Source of the DNA: UBA6054 sp963975575
GTDB taxonomy: Bacteria; Planctomycetota; Phycisphaerae; Phycisphaerales; UBA1924
Assembly (NCBI GenBank): GCA_963975575.1
Contig: CAXBHL010000001.1
Coordinates: 744,001-808,000 of the forward strand
DNA: 64,000 nt
Direction: 5' to 3'
Notes under the pieces: model-generated
What the model saw: the letters and a program-made list of their open reading frames with translations, nothing else
The model's database searches: none
Told to the model about the DNA's origin: nothing
Shown here: positions 35,237 through 42,933 of the stretch, one piece after another
Position numbering within the stretch: the stretch's first letter is position 1
Layout of the letters: every line of letters starts with the position of its first letter
Program-made: the position numbers and the translations under genes

Positions 35237-35965
35237 ATGCCCGCCAAGCAACGATCCACGCCCGCCGAATGCTTCGCCGACCTTCGTGATACCGGTGTCC
35301 TGCGGGACGGCATGATGTGCATGGTGGGGGGGTTCGGGCTCTGCGGCATCCCCGAGCAGCTCATCATCGCCCTGCGTGACACCGGGGTCACCGGCATCAC
35401 CTGCGTCTCCAACAACGCTGGCGTGGACGACTGGGGCCTGGGGCTGCTGCTGGCCACCAAGCAGATCAAAAAGATGATCTCCAGCTATGTGGGAGAGAAC
35501 GAGGAGTTCGCCCGCCAGTTCCTGGCCGGGGAACTCGAGGTCGAGTTCAACCCCCAGGGCACGCTGGCCGAGCGGGTGCGGGCCGGCGGCGCGGGCATTC
35601 CCGCCTTCTTCACCGCCACGGGCGTGGGTACCGTGGTGGCCGAGGGCAAGGAGGTCCGCACCTTCGCCACCCCTAACGGCGGGCAGGAGCGTGACTTCGT
35701 GATGGAGTCCGGCCTGTTCGGCGACCTGGCCCTGGTCAAGGCCTGGAAAGCCGACGAAGCGGGCAACCTGGTCTACCGACGCACCGCCCGCAACTTCAAC
35801 CCCGAGATGGCCACGGCCGCGAAGTTCTGCATCGCCGAGGTCGAAGAGGTGGTGCCGCTGGGCGCCATCGACCCCGACGACGTGCACACACCGGGCAACT
35901 TCGTGGACCGGTTCGTGGTGACCAAGTCGGAGAAGCGGATCGAGCAGCGGACGGTGAGCAAGTGA
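35237..35965 (+). CDS. scoA: 3-oxoacid CoA-transferase subunit A
   Basis: The 242-residue product is the A subunit of a family I CoA-transferase (succinyl-CoA:3-ketoacid or acetoacetate type). Seen: MMCMVGGFGLCGIPEQLI with the CoA-binding GGFGLCGIP loop, TCVSNNAGVDDWGLG, MISSYVGENEEFARQF, ELEVEFNPQGTLAERVRAGG and IPAFFTATGVGT. The catalytic glutamate belongs to subunit B, whose gene lies 7.5 kb away at 43448. AAAGG is placed before the ATG. The next gene starts inside the stop (GTGA). Confidence 0.93.
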   Translation: MPAKQRSTPAECFADLRDTGVLRDGMMCMVGGFGLCGIPEQLIIALRDTGVTGITCVSNNAGVDDWGLGLLLATKQIKKMISSYVGENEEFARQFLAGELEVEFNPQGTLAERVRAGGAGIPAFFTATGVGTVVAEGKEVRTFATPNGGQERDFVMESGLFGDLALVKAWKADEAGNLVYRRTARNFNPEMATAAKFCIAEVEEVVPLGAIDPDDVHTPGNFVDRFVVTKSEKRIEQRTVSK

Positions 35966-36378
35966 GCATCCCCGAATCTGCCGCGTTCCCCGCCGGTTCG
36001 GCCCGTGTTCAACCCGAGGGGATGCTGGTCCGCTACCTCACCCGAACGCATCCGGCGGCCATCTTCGTCCATGCGATCTTGTTGCTCCTCGCCGCGCCGG
36101 TACTCAACGCGATTGAGTTGTGGCTCCAGCCCGGCGGCGTCGGGTTCGGCAGCTATCTCGACATGACGCTCGCCGGAGCCGATTCGTCTTACCTTCAAGC
36201 GCACGCGGACGGACCGGTCAATCCGCTGAGTTCGGGACTGATATGGGTGATCCGGATCGCTACCCGCGTGGTTGCCACGCTCGGCTACGCCCTGCCCGTC
36301 TGGGCCGCGGCGCGTCTGATCGCCGACGCCCTCCGCCCGCGTGGACTTCCGACATCTCAGGTTCCGTCTTCGGCCTGA
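35962..36378 (+). CDS. Small membrane protein, unknown function
   Basis: The 138-residue product starts with GTG overlapping the scoA stop. It has two hydrophobic stretches (about 32-51, AAIFVHAILLLLAAPVLNAI, and about 92-120, LIWVIRIATRVVATLGYALPVWAAARLIA) with a polar loop (FGSYLDMTLAGADSSYLQAH) between them. No motif is recognised. The coupling to scoA is positional only; a link in function is not supported. Its last 22 bases overlap the convergent XRE regulator gene. Confidence 0.6.
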   Translation: MSIPESAAFPAGSARVQPEGMLVRYLTRTHPAAIFVHAILLLLAAPVLNAIELWLQPGGVGFGSYLDMTLAGADSSYLQAHADGPVNPLSSGLIWVIRIATRVVATLGYALPVWAAARLIADALRPRGLPTSQVPSSA

Positions 36379-36578
36379 ACCGCCGCTCCGTCATGCTCGA
36401 AGATCTGCTCGATCGGCATTCGGAACAGCGCCGCGATGCGGAAGGCCAACGGCAGGCTCGGGTCGTACTTGCCCGTCTCGATCGCGTTGACGGTCTGGCG
36501 CGAGACGCCCAGACGCACGGCCAGGTCGCCCTGCGTCCAGTCACGCTCGGCCCGGAGCACTTTCAATCGGTTCTTCAC
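36357..36578 (-). CDS. Small XRE-family regulator (YozG-like)
   Basis: The 73-residue product is a minimal Cro/C1-type helix-turn-helix protein: VKNRLKVLRAERDWTQGDLA, GVSRQTVNAIETGKYDPSL and AFRIAALFRMPIEQIFE. This compact form, starting KNRLKVLRAE and ending near IFE, is widespread and normally encoded beside a small membrane protein, as here. The GTG start overlaps the stop of the upstream membrane gene (GTGA). It converges on and overlaps the membrane gene at 35962 by 22 bases. Confidence 0.9.
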   Translation of the reverse strand: MKNRLKVLRAERDWTQGDLAVRLGVSRQTVNAIETGKYDPSLPLAFRIAALFRMPIEQIFEHDGAAVQAEDGT

Positions 36579-37003
36579 CGGAAGCGCCCCCGCCACACGA
36601 CCACACCGCCGATGTAACCGACGCACACCGCCATGTAGACCACGGGCCAGCCGGGCTCGAGCCCGTGGCTCTCCAGCAGGCTGACCGCCGGCCACACCAC
36701 AAAGCCGAGGCCCAAACCGGTCGCCAGCGCCCGCAGGTGGATCTCGCGGTTCAGATCGTCCGTGCGGCTCAGGTACCGCACAAAGGCCCAGACCACCGGC
36801 AGCGCCATCGCGGACGCAACGAGTGCGGCGACCCAGCCGCGGGCGCTGATGCCCGCCGCGTCGTCGCCCTGGTTCATCACGGCGGCCGCGGCGATCACCG
36901 CGCCGACCCAGGCCAGGCTGGTCGCCAGCAGCGGGATCATGCTCTGGCGGTCCTGCGGGGCGGCGTCGTCGCACGCGTTCAGATAGGGGATGTGCTTGGG
37001 CAT
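36575..37003 (-). CDS. Four-helix membrane protein partner of the XRE regulator
   Basis: The 142-residue product has about four membrane helices (about 22-44, 55-76, 90-110, 120-136), with LATSLAWVGAVIAAAAVMN, AALVASAMALPVVWAFV, ALATGLGLGFVVWPAVSLL and VVYMAVCVGYIGGVVVW. Such DUF-type four-helix proteins are regularly paired with short XRE regulators. The role is unknown; sensing of membrane stress or a toxin-immunity role are guesses. AAGGAG lies 7 bases before the ATG and a consensus promoter with a possible operator sits further upstream. Confidence 0.72.
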   Translation of the reverse strand: MPKHIPYLNACDDAAPQDRQSMIPLLATSLAWVGAVIAAAAVMNQGDDAAGISARGWVAALVASAMALPVVWAFVRYLSRTDDLNREIHLRALATGLGLGFVVWPAVSLLESHGLEPGWPVVYMAVCVGYIGGVVVWRGRFR

Positions 37004-37032
37004 GTCATGTCTCCTTGACAGTGTTCTTCGGA

Positions 37033-37075
37033 AGAGTAAAGGAAGACATCCAGAATGTCAAGTATCATTTACATT
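37033..37075 (-). promoter_or_regulatory. Promoter and inverted-repeat operator of the XRE operon
   Basis: On the minus strand TTGACA (37061..37056), a 17-base spacer and TACTCT (37038..37033) form a near-consensus promoter. The half-sites AATGTAAA and TTGACATT (37054..37075) form an 8-bp inverted repeat with one mismatch and a 6-base spacer, overlapping the -35 box. Its AATGT-N-AA...TT-N-ACATT form suits a small XRE repressor, so autoregulation is likely. Confidence 0.65.
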
Positions 37076-37145
37076 TTGGAGACATGGAGAAGTGTGATAC
37101 CAAACAAAGTCCTATATTCAAGATCGTCGACGGGGCATGCGACAA

Positions 37146-37170
37146 GGCCCGGTGCAACACGCACCGGGCC
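37146..37170 (-). terminator. GC-rich hairpin downstream of the HAF-repeat gene
   Basis: A perfect 10-bp stem GGCCCGGTGC with GCACCGGGCC closes a 5-base loop and is followed on the minus strand by TTGTCG. The T tract is poor, but the position, 38 bases after the stop, suggests a terminator. Confidence 0.6.
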
Positions 37171-37208
37171 CGGTCGGATCGGGGTGATCTGAGAAAACGG
37201 CGGTTGGA

Positions 37209-38327
37209 TCAGCGACGCCGGCGGGCCGCCATGCCCAGGCCCATCGCCAGCAGGCCGACGCTGCCCGGGGCGGGCACAAAGCCGCGGATGACGAAGCCCG
37301 AGATGGACCCGTCGGTCAGGAAGCCGTAGCCGACGATGTCGCCGCTGTTGTTCACGCCGGTGGCGGCCAGCAGGCGGCTGAAGCCGGCGCCCTCGTCGAT
37401 GAAGTTGTTCAGGTCGTACATCGTGCCGTCCATCCACGCCCACGCGCCGGCCTCGAGCTTGAAGTCGTTGTCCCACGCGTGCCCGACGATCAGGCCGTGG
37501 TCGTTGACCGCGACCGCCTCGGAGTTCTCGAGGCCCTCGAGCGTGCCGAGCAGCGTGACCGCGCCGCGCCCCTCGAAGATGGCGGCCTGCCACCCGACGT
37601 CCACGCCCGCGCTGGTGAATCCGACGACCATGTCCAGGTTATTGATGTCCTTGGCGATCGACAGGTTGTATCCGGGGGGTGCGATGTCGCTGTCGCCCCA
37701 GGTGCCGTCGTCGTTGGGCCGGCTCATAAAGGCATCGTCGGGGTCTCCGAAGAAGAAAGCGCTGCCGACGATCACGTTCGAATCGTTGATGCCGTAGTTG
37801 GCGCCGCCCTGGTAAAGCTGCGACATGCCGGCGATGCGTCCGCCGTTCGCGTCGTCCCACACGAAGCCCTTGGCGAAGCCGGGGCTGAGGGAGGCCTGTC
37901 CGACGACCACGTCGAAGTTGTTGATGCTCCAGGCGACCGACGAGCCGATCGCGCCCATCTGGGCGCCGAGGTCGACGACGCCGAGGCCGCGGGGCGTGCC
38001 GGGCCACATGGTCGCCGTGCGCCGCCCGGTGTCGAACTCCGAGTAGCCCACAACCGAGCCGCGGTCGTTGATGGCGTAGGCGGTCGAGTGGACCGCGCCG
38101 GCGGCGACGCCGAGGTCGCGGGCGTTGTTGGCGCTGCCCCACCAGTGGGTGGCGCGGACGGTGGTCCCGTCGGCGAGCAGCGATTCACCGACGATGTCGC
38201 CCTTGTCGTTGATGCCCCAGGCGATCGAGCCCTGGCCGCCCAGCGACGTGAGCGACTCGACGGTCTGGGCGTTGGCGGCGGAAGCGAGGGCGAGCAGGCA
38301 GCCCGCGGTGATCCGGATCCGTGACAT
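37209..38327 (-). CDS. Exported HAF-repeat protein with PEP-CTERM-type tail
   Basis: The 372-residue product has a signal peptide (about 1-21, ITAGCLLALASAANA) and at least six HAF-type repeats in which an AINDRG-like turn is followed by a VVG strand: GINDKGDIVGES, AINDRGSVVGYS, INNFDVVVGQ, GINDSNVIVGSA, VNDHGLIVGHA and VNNSGDIVGYG. The C-terminus is VPAPGSVGLLAMGLGMAA followed by RRRR, the same sorting-tail type as at 15576, 44271, 57255 and 61646. Inference: an extracellular beta-repeat protein. AAGGAG precedes the ATG. It shares a divergent promoter region with the gene at 38474. Confidence 0.85.
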   Translation of the reverse strand: MSRIRITAGCLLALASAANAQTVESLTSLGGQGSIAWGINDKGDIVGESLLADGTTVRATHWWGSANNARDLGVAAGAVHSTAYAINDRGSVVGYSEFDTGRRTATMWPGTPRGLGVVDLGAQMGAIGSSVAWSINNFDVVVGQASLSPGFAKGFVWDDANGGRIAGMSQLYQGGANYGINDSNVIVGSAFFFGDPDDAFMSRPNDDGTWGDSDIAPPGYNLSIAKDINNLDMVVGFTSAGVDVGWQAAIFEGRGAVTLLGTLEGLENSEAVAVNDHGLIVGHAWDNDFKLEAGAWAWMDGTMYDLNNFIDEGAGFSRLLAATGVNNSGDIVGYGFLTDGSISGFVIRGFVPAPGSVGLLAMGLGMAARRRR

Positions 38328-38418
38328 GTCTTCTCCTTGGTTCCCCGGCGCGTGGTCGGGGGCGGTGGGGGATCGCGGGCGATCGGAGGTGGGTCCGCCG
38401 AGGAACGCCCGCGGACGG

Positions 38419-38464
38419 ATACTATCGAAATCTGATTTGAAATCAATGCGAAATCTGCTATGAT
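38419..38464. promoter_or_regulatory. Divergent promoter with three phased GAAATC repeats
   Basis: Three direct copies of GAAATC start at 38427, 38439 and 38450, spaced 12 and 11 bases, so they face the same side of the helix. Rightward, TTGAAA (38437..38442) and TATGAT (38459..38464) are 16 bases apart. Leftward, TTGATT (38446..38441) and TAGTAT (38424..38419) are also 16 apart. The two -35 boxes overlap each other and the repeats. Predicted rightward transcription starts about 3 bases before the ATG at 38474, giving a nearly leaderless mRNA. Confidence 0.62.
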
Positions 38465-38473
38465 CCTCAAAAA

Positions 38474-39817
38474 ATGTCGCCCCCACCCTCCCATTCCGTT
38501 CCCAAGGCCCGTCCGCTCGCCCCTTCCGGCACCCGATCCGGTATGGTCCGCGTGATGCCCGGCCTGACCCTCCGACCCCCCGCCAACCCGCCCCTGAACC
38601 GCCACGAGCAGGCCGCCGCCGAACGCGTCGCCGCCCGCCTGCACGCCGACCTGGGGCGCCTGGTCGGCACCCTGCCCCCGACGGCCCAGGGCGGCTCGGG
38701 CATGGCCCGGCATCTGGGCATCATCCGCAACACCTGCCAGCGGGTCTCCCACGCCCTTCAAGATCCCGACCCCTCGGTCGAGACGCTGGTGAAGCTGCCC
38801 GGTGTCAAGGGGCTCGAACAGATGCTCGACGCGATGCGGGCGCTCGGGCTGCCGTCCAAGGACATCGAGCTGGCCGCGGTCGGCGTCGAGCGGTTCGACC
38901 GCTTCATCCGCGAGCACGCGGGCTCGCACACCAAGCTGATCAACCGGATCATGTCGCCGCCGGCCCCGGCCACGGGCGCAGGCATCGGGGCCGAGCCGGC
39001 GCGCCGGGCCCTGTTCGAGGCCGCGTCCGGCGTGACCGGTCGCAGCGCCGAAGCCTCCGTCTCGCTTTACGCGTTCCGCCCCGATCCGTCCGATCCGAGC
39101 GTTCTGCAGCGGGCCACCGTGACCGGGCTGTACCGCACCCTGGTCGTGCCCGGGGGCATGCCGATCGTGATCTCGACCGGGGACACCCTGCACTGGGCCG
39201 ACCCGGACCGGCGTCGGCTCCGCCTGTCCGACGAGACCGTGGCCGAGGGCAACACGCCCGAGGCCCTGCTGCCCGAGTTCACCACGCGCCCCCTGCCGAC
39301 CGTGTCCAGCCGCGGGCTTTCCGGCAACCTCATCCAGGTCATCGACCCGGCCGATCTGGAGAGCCCCGAGACACTCGACGTCTTCACCCTCGCCCGCGGC
39401 AACCACCCGATGCACGACCCCGAGACCGGGGCGCTCACGCTCGACGAGGTCTGGTCGCTGGCCAACTGTCCGTCGCGTCGGCTCGTATTCGACGTGTTCC
39501 TGCACCGCGATCTGGAGCGGCAGGTCCGCCCCCACGTCGACGCGCAACTGTGGTATCCCAATCTCTCGTCGCCCGGCGACGACCGCTGGGTGACCCGCTT
39601 CCCCGAGCCGCCACGATTGCAGCTGCTCGGAGATGGGATCGAGCAGACCGGCAGCGAGGCGTGGCCGGCCCACCCGGACCTGTGCCGGGTGGCGTTCCAG
39701 CGCGTCGGGTGGGATCCGGACGCGTTCGTCGGGTTCCGGTGCGAGGTGGCCTACCCGATCTGGCGGGCGGGATACTGCATGACGTTCCGGGGCGTGCCGG
39801 GGGGCAAGGACGCCTGA
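38474..39817 (+). CDS. Unrecognised protein with putative N-terminal DNA-binding helix
   Basis: I do not recognise this 447-residue protein. Residues 40-120 are helical, with a stretch GGSGMARHLGIIRNTCQRVSHA-type (about 75-96) that looks like a helix-turn-helix, followed by GVKGLEQMLDAMRALGL. Residues 175-447 are mixed, with GLYRTLVVPGGMPIVIST, LRLSDETVAEGNTPEALLPEF and many aromatic and acidic residues near the end (AYPIWRAGYCMTF). There is no signal peptide. With an almost leaderless predicted transcript, the first ATG lacks a ribosome site; in-frame ATGs at 38543 and later are alternatives. Inference: a regulator that may control its own and the HAF-repeat promoter. Confidence 0.6.
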   Translation: MSPPPSHSVPKARPLAPSGTRSGMVRVMPGLTLRPPANPPLNRHEQAAAERVAARLHADLGRLVGTLPPTAQGGSGMARHLGIIRNTCQRVSHALQDPDPSVETLVKLPGVKGLEQMLDAMRALGLPSKDIELAAVGVERFDRFIREHAGSHTKLINRIMSPPAPATGAGIGAEPARRALFEAASGVTGRSAEASVSLYAFRPDPSDPSVLQRATVTGLYRTLVVPGGMPIVISTGDTLHWADPDRRRLRLSDETVAEGNTPEALLPEFTTRPLPTVSSRGLSGNLIQVIDPADLESPETLDVFTLARGNHPMHDPETGALTLDEVWSLANCPSRRLVFDVFLHRDLERQVRPHVDAQLWYPNLSSPGDDRWVTRFPEPPRLQLLGDGIEQTGSEAWPAHPDLCRVAFQRVGWDPDAFVGFRCEVAYPIWRAGYCMTFRGVPGGKDA

Positions 39818-39960
39818 ACAGGGCGGGAAACGGCCGCCTTCGGAGCGACTCGAGCGGATCCCGTGTCCGATCAGGCCGGACGGATTCTCGCCCCACGGCA
39901 GTTGCGACCGGTTCTCAACGACCCTACACTCCGGGAAGACACCTCCCCGGAGCACGCCTG

Positions 39961-40245
39961 GTGACCCCAGAAGCCCCAACCCAGCCCAGCGTCGAGATCA
40001 AGCGGGTCTCGATCCCGCTGACCCAGCTCGCCCGCGGCCGCAAGGCCCGGGTGGCCGAGTCCAACCTGGACGCGGACGATCTGTCGATGCTCCGGGCGAT
40101 GGGGCTCAAGCCGAACGCCTCGGTTGAGGTGTGCCGCCTGGGTCAGCCCTGCATCGTGGCCCTGGCCGGGATCTGCGGCGGAGGCTGTCGCATCGGGCTC
40201 TCCCGCGAGATCGCCGATCGCGTGATGGTCCACCCCGAAGACTGA
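39961..40245 (+). CDS. feoA: FeoA domain protein
   Basis: The 94-residue product is a FeoA SH3-like protein: IPLTQLARGRKARVAES, DDLSMLRAMGLKPNASVEVC and GGCRIGLSREIADRVMV. FeoA supports ferrous iron uptake through FeoB. The start is GTG. It includes CRLGQPCIVALAGICGGGC, which carries four cysteines (an unusual density for FeoA). feoB follows 5 bases after the stop, so the pair is an operon. No Fur box was seen upstream. Confidence 0.9.
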   Translation: MTPEAPTQPSVEIKRVSIPLTQLARGRKARVAESNLDADDLSMLRAMGLKPNASVEVCRLGQPCIVALAGICGGGCRIGLSREIADRVMVHPED

Positions 40246-40250
40246 TTCCC

Positions 40251-42230
40251 ATGCCAGAGCCGACGACCGAAGCGCCCCCGCGCACCATCGCCGTCCTCGG
40301 CAACCCCAACGTCGGCAAGACCACGCTCTTCAACCGGCTGGGCGGCTCACGTCACAAGACCGCCAACTTCCCCGGCACCACGCAGGAGGCCCTCGTCGGC
40401 CGCTTCGAGCGGGACGGGCGCGCGGCCACGCTGATCGACCTGCCGGGCATCTATTCGCTGGACTTGGGACTGTCCGAATCGAGCATCTGCCGCGCCGTGC
40501 TGGCGGGCAACCTGGCGCCGGAGGGCCTGCACCCGCGTGTGCCCGACGTGCTGGTGGTCGTGGTCGATGCGACGAACCTGCTGAGGAATCTGACGCTGGT
40601 CGCCGAGGCGCTGCGTCTGCGCCTGCCGACCGTGGTGGTGATCAACATGATCGACACGGCCCGACGCCGCGGCATCCACGCCGATACCGCGCGGCTCGAG
40701 GAGATCCTGGGCTGCCCGGTCGTTGCGATCTCGGCCCGCACGGGCGAGAACGTGGACACCCTGACGAAGCTGATCGACCGCGCCAGTGTGCCCGACCGCT
40801 CGCCGCCGCAGCCCGAGGGCGCGGGGCGGGATGCGCTGGAGGGCTGGGCGGAAGAGACCTACGCCTACATCGCCGCCGCCCGAGAGAGCCCCGCGTCGGA
40901 CCGCCTGACGGACCGGCTGGACCGCGCGTTCACCCACCCGGTGCTCGGCATCGGCACCTTTATCGCGGTCATGACGGGGCTGTTCTGGGTGATCTTCAGC
41001 CTCGCGTCATACCCGATGGACTGGATCGAGGGCATCTTCGGCCTGCTCGGCGGCTTCGTGGAAAGCACACTGCCCGAGGGCGCGGTGCGCGACCTGCTGG
41101 CCGAGGGTGTGGTGGCGGGCATCGGTGGCACGGTGATCTTCCTGCCGCAGATCTGCCTGCTGTTCCTGCTGATCTCGCTGCTCGAGAGCACGGGCTATCT
41201 GGCCCGTGCGGCGTTCGTGATCGACCGGGTGATGCGTCCGTTCGGGCTGTCGGGCCATTCGTTCGTGCCGCTGCTGAGTTCGCACGCGTGCGCCCTGCCG
41301 GGCATCATGGCGTGCCGGGCGATCCCCGACCGGCGGGACCGGCTGGCGACGATCCTGGTCGCCCCGTTCATGAGCTGCTCGGCCCGGATCCCGGTCTACG
41401 TGCTGCTGACGGTGATCTTGTTCCCGGACAGCCCGGCCCTGCAGGCGCTCGCGTTTACCGGGTGCTACGTGGTCGGGGCGCTGGCGGGGCTGCTCAGCGC
41501 GTTGGTGGCGCGGCGGACGTTCCTGAAGGGCAAGTCGCGACCGATGGCCCTCGAGCTGCCGTCCTACCGCGTGCCGGACGTGGCCCAGGCGCTGCGGACC
41601 ACGCTCGACCGGGGGATGGTGTTCCTCAAGAAGGCCGGCACGGTGATCCTGGCGATCTCGATCGTGCTTTGGTGGCTCAACGCGTACCCGGGCTCGGACC
41701 CGACGCCCGAGGCCGAGGCCCTGCGCACGCAGGCCGCCGGCGTGGTCGAGGTGGATCCCGACGCCGCCGCCGGCCTGGAAGCCCGTGCCGACACGATCGA
41801 TGCGCGCCACGCCGCGGCGAACAGTTTCCTCGGTCGCATCGGCACGGCCGTGCAGCCGGTGTTCGCGCCGCTGGGCTACGACCGGCAGCTGACCGTGGGC
41901 GTTCTGGCCAGCTTCGCGGCCCGCGAAGTCTTCGCCAGCACCATGGCCGTGCAGGTCGCGGGCACCGAGGACTTCGAGGACGAGGGCATCAAGCAGCAGA
42001 TCGCCACGGCGAAACGCGACGACGGCTCGCCCGTGTTCACCCGCGCCACCAGCTGGTCCCTGCTGGTGTATTACATCCTCGCGATGCAGTGCCTGCCCAC
42101 GCTGGTGGTGACCGCCCGCGAGGCCGGCGGCTGGCGGTGGGCGGCGGTGCAGCTCGGCTGGATGTCGGGCATGGCGTACGTCGCCGCACTCATCGTGTAC
42201 CAGTCGGGTCGTGCGATGGGGCTGGCCTGA
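40251..42230 (+). CDS. feoB: Ferrous iron transporter FeoB
   Basis: The 659-residue product is FeoB. The G domain has P-loop GNPNVGKT (17-24), G2 region NFPGTTQEA, DLPG (63-66) and NMID (132-135), followed by a helical GDI-like region (about 185-225). The membrane domain shows the first Gate region LLESTGYLARAAFVIDRVM and GHSFVPLLSSHACALPGIMA with the conserved Cys, and the second near LASFAAREVFASTMA. It moves Fe2+ across the inner membrane. A charged insert (RTQAAGVVEVDPDAAAGLEA) lies in the periplasmic loop after about residue 490. A 51-residue gene overlaps its stop. Confidence 0.95.
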   Translation: MPEPTTEAPPRTIAVLGNPNVGKTTLFNRLGGSRHKTANFPGTTQEALVGRFERDGRAATLIDLPGIYSLDLGLSESSICRAVLAGNLAPEGLHPRVPDVLVVVVDATNLLRNLTLVAEALRLRLPTVVVINMIDTARRRGIHADTARLEEILGCPVVAISARTGENVDTLTKLIDRASVPDRSPPQPEGAGRDALEGWAEETYAYIAAARESPASDRLTDRLDRAFTHPVLGIGTFIAVMTGLFWVIFSLASYPMDWIEGIFGLLGGFVESTLPEGAVRDLLAEGVVAGIGGTVIFLPQICLLFLLISLLESTGYLARAAFVIDRVMRPFGLSGHSFVPLLSSHACALPGIMACRAIPDRRDRLATILVAPFMSCSARIPVYVLLTVILFPDSPALQALAFTGCYVVGALAGLLSALVARRTFLKGKSRPMALELPSYRVPDVAQALRTTLDRGMVFLKKAGTVILAISIVLWWLNAYPGSDPTPEAEALRTQAAGVVEVDPDAAAGLEARADTIDARHAAANSFLGRIGTAVQPVFAPLGYDRQLTVGVLASFAAREVFASTMAVQVAGTEDFEDEGIKQQIATAKRDDGSPVFTRATSWSLLVYYILAMQCLPTLVVTAREAGGWRWAAVQLGWMSGMAYVAALIVYQSGRAMGLA

Positions 42231-42385
42231 TGCCTTGGGGCGACTGGCAGTTCTGGGTGGTCACGCTCGCGGCGGTGGGGGGGCTGTGGGCGCTCGCCCG
42301 AGCGCTGATGCCACGCAAGCGGCCGAAGCGCACCGCCCTGACGATCTCGGCGACGTCCCGCGGCGACCGGTCACCGGACGCCTAG
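42230..42385 (+). CDS. Small FeoB-coupled membrane protein (51 residues)
   Basis: The ATG shares a base with the feoB TGA (TGATG), a classic coupling. The 51-residue product has one membrane helix (about 6-27, WQFWVVTLAAVGGLWALARALM) followed by a very basic tail (PRKRPKRTA). Several phyla encode a small membrane protein in this position; some are Cys-rich (FeoB-associated), but this one has no cysteine. Inference: an accessory subunit of the Feo system. Confidence 0.7.
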   Translation: MPWGDWQFWVVTLAAVGGLWALARALMPRKRPKRTALTISATSRGDRSPDA

Positions 42386-42531
42386 GACCCCAGGGGCCTG
42401 CGCGAACGCCCGCAGTATGTATCGATTTTCATGCGTCCTTCATGGCCCGGTCCAGCCGCCGCGGTACGGTGTGTTCATGTCCCGGACGGACGGATCCGTT
42501 GGCCCCTGCGGGCCGGAAAGGAGTCCCAGCA

Positions 42532-42882
42532 ATGAAGACCATGCAGGCCGAAGAACTCAAGAAGATCCTCACCGGCGACCCCGTCGCCCGCGTGATCAAC
42601 GTGCTCGATGCCGACGCGTACCGCGAGAAACACATCCCCGGCACCGTGAACATCCCGGTGCAGGACAGCAACTTCGTGGACAAGGTCGAAAACCTCGTCG
42701 AGAACAAGACCAAGCCGGTGGTGGTGTACTGCGCCAGCACCGACTGCAACGCATCGGAGAAGGCCGCCGAGAAACTCGAGCGTGCCGGATTCCAGGATGT
42801 CCGCGACTTCGCCGCGGGAACCCGGGGTTGGGAGGCCTCGGGGTACCAGCTGGCGGGGCGTGAGGCGGCCGGCGCACGCTGA
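42532..42882 (+). CDS. Rhodanese-like domain protein
   Basis: The 116-residue product is a single rhodanese domain. Seen: VINVLDADAYREKHIPGTVNIP (21-42) and the active loop VVVYCASTDCNAS with catalytic C67 and a second Cys at 72. It transfers sulfane sulfur or acts as a sulfur carrier. It is cytoplasmic, with no signal. AAAGGAG stands 8 bases before the ATG. A strong hairpin follows the stop, so it is probably monocistronic. Confidence 0.93.
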   Translation: MKTMQAEELKKILTGDPVARVINVLDADAYREKHIPGTVNIPVQDSNFVDKVENLVENKTKPVVVYCASTDCNASEKAAEKLERAGFQDVRDFAAGTRGWEASGYQLAGREAAGAR

Positions 42883-42895
42883 TGCCCGGCACCCA

Positions 42896-42933
42896 ACGGG
42901 GCCGCGGGGGCGTAACCGCCCCCCGCCCCGTTT
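42896..42933 (+). terminator. Hairpin after the rhodanese gene
   Basis: ACGGGGC pairs with GCCCCGT and, inside it, GGGGGCG with CGCCCCC around TAAC; three T residues follow. The T run ends at the ATG of the next gene (42934), so the hairpin would also sit at that gene's start. Confidence 0.65.

Noticed and set aside
37772..39979. A 735-codon minus-strand frame spanning the divergent promoter region
   Set aside because: It crosses the AT-rich promoter and both neighbouring genes and ends in a Pro/Arg/Ser-rich shadow of the HAF-repeat gene.
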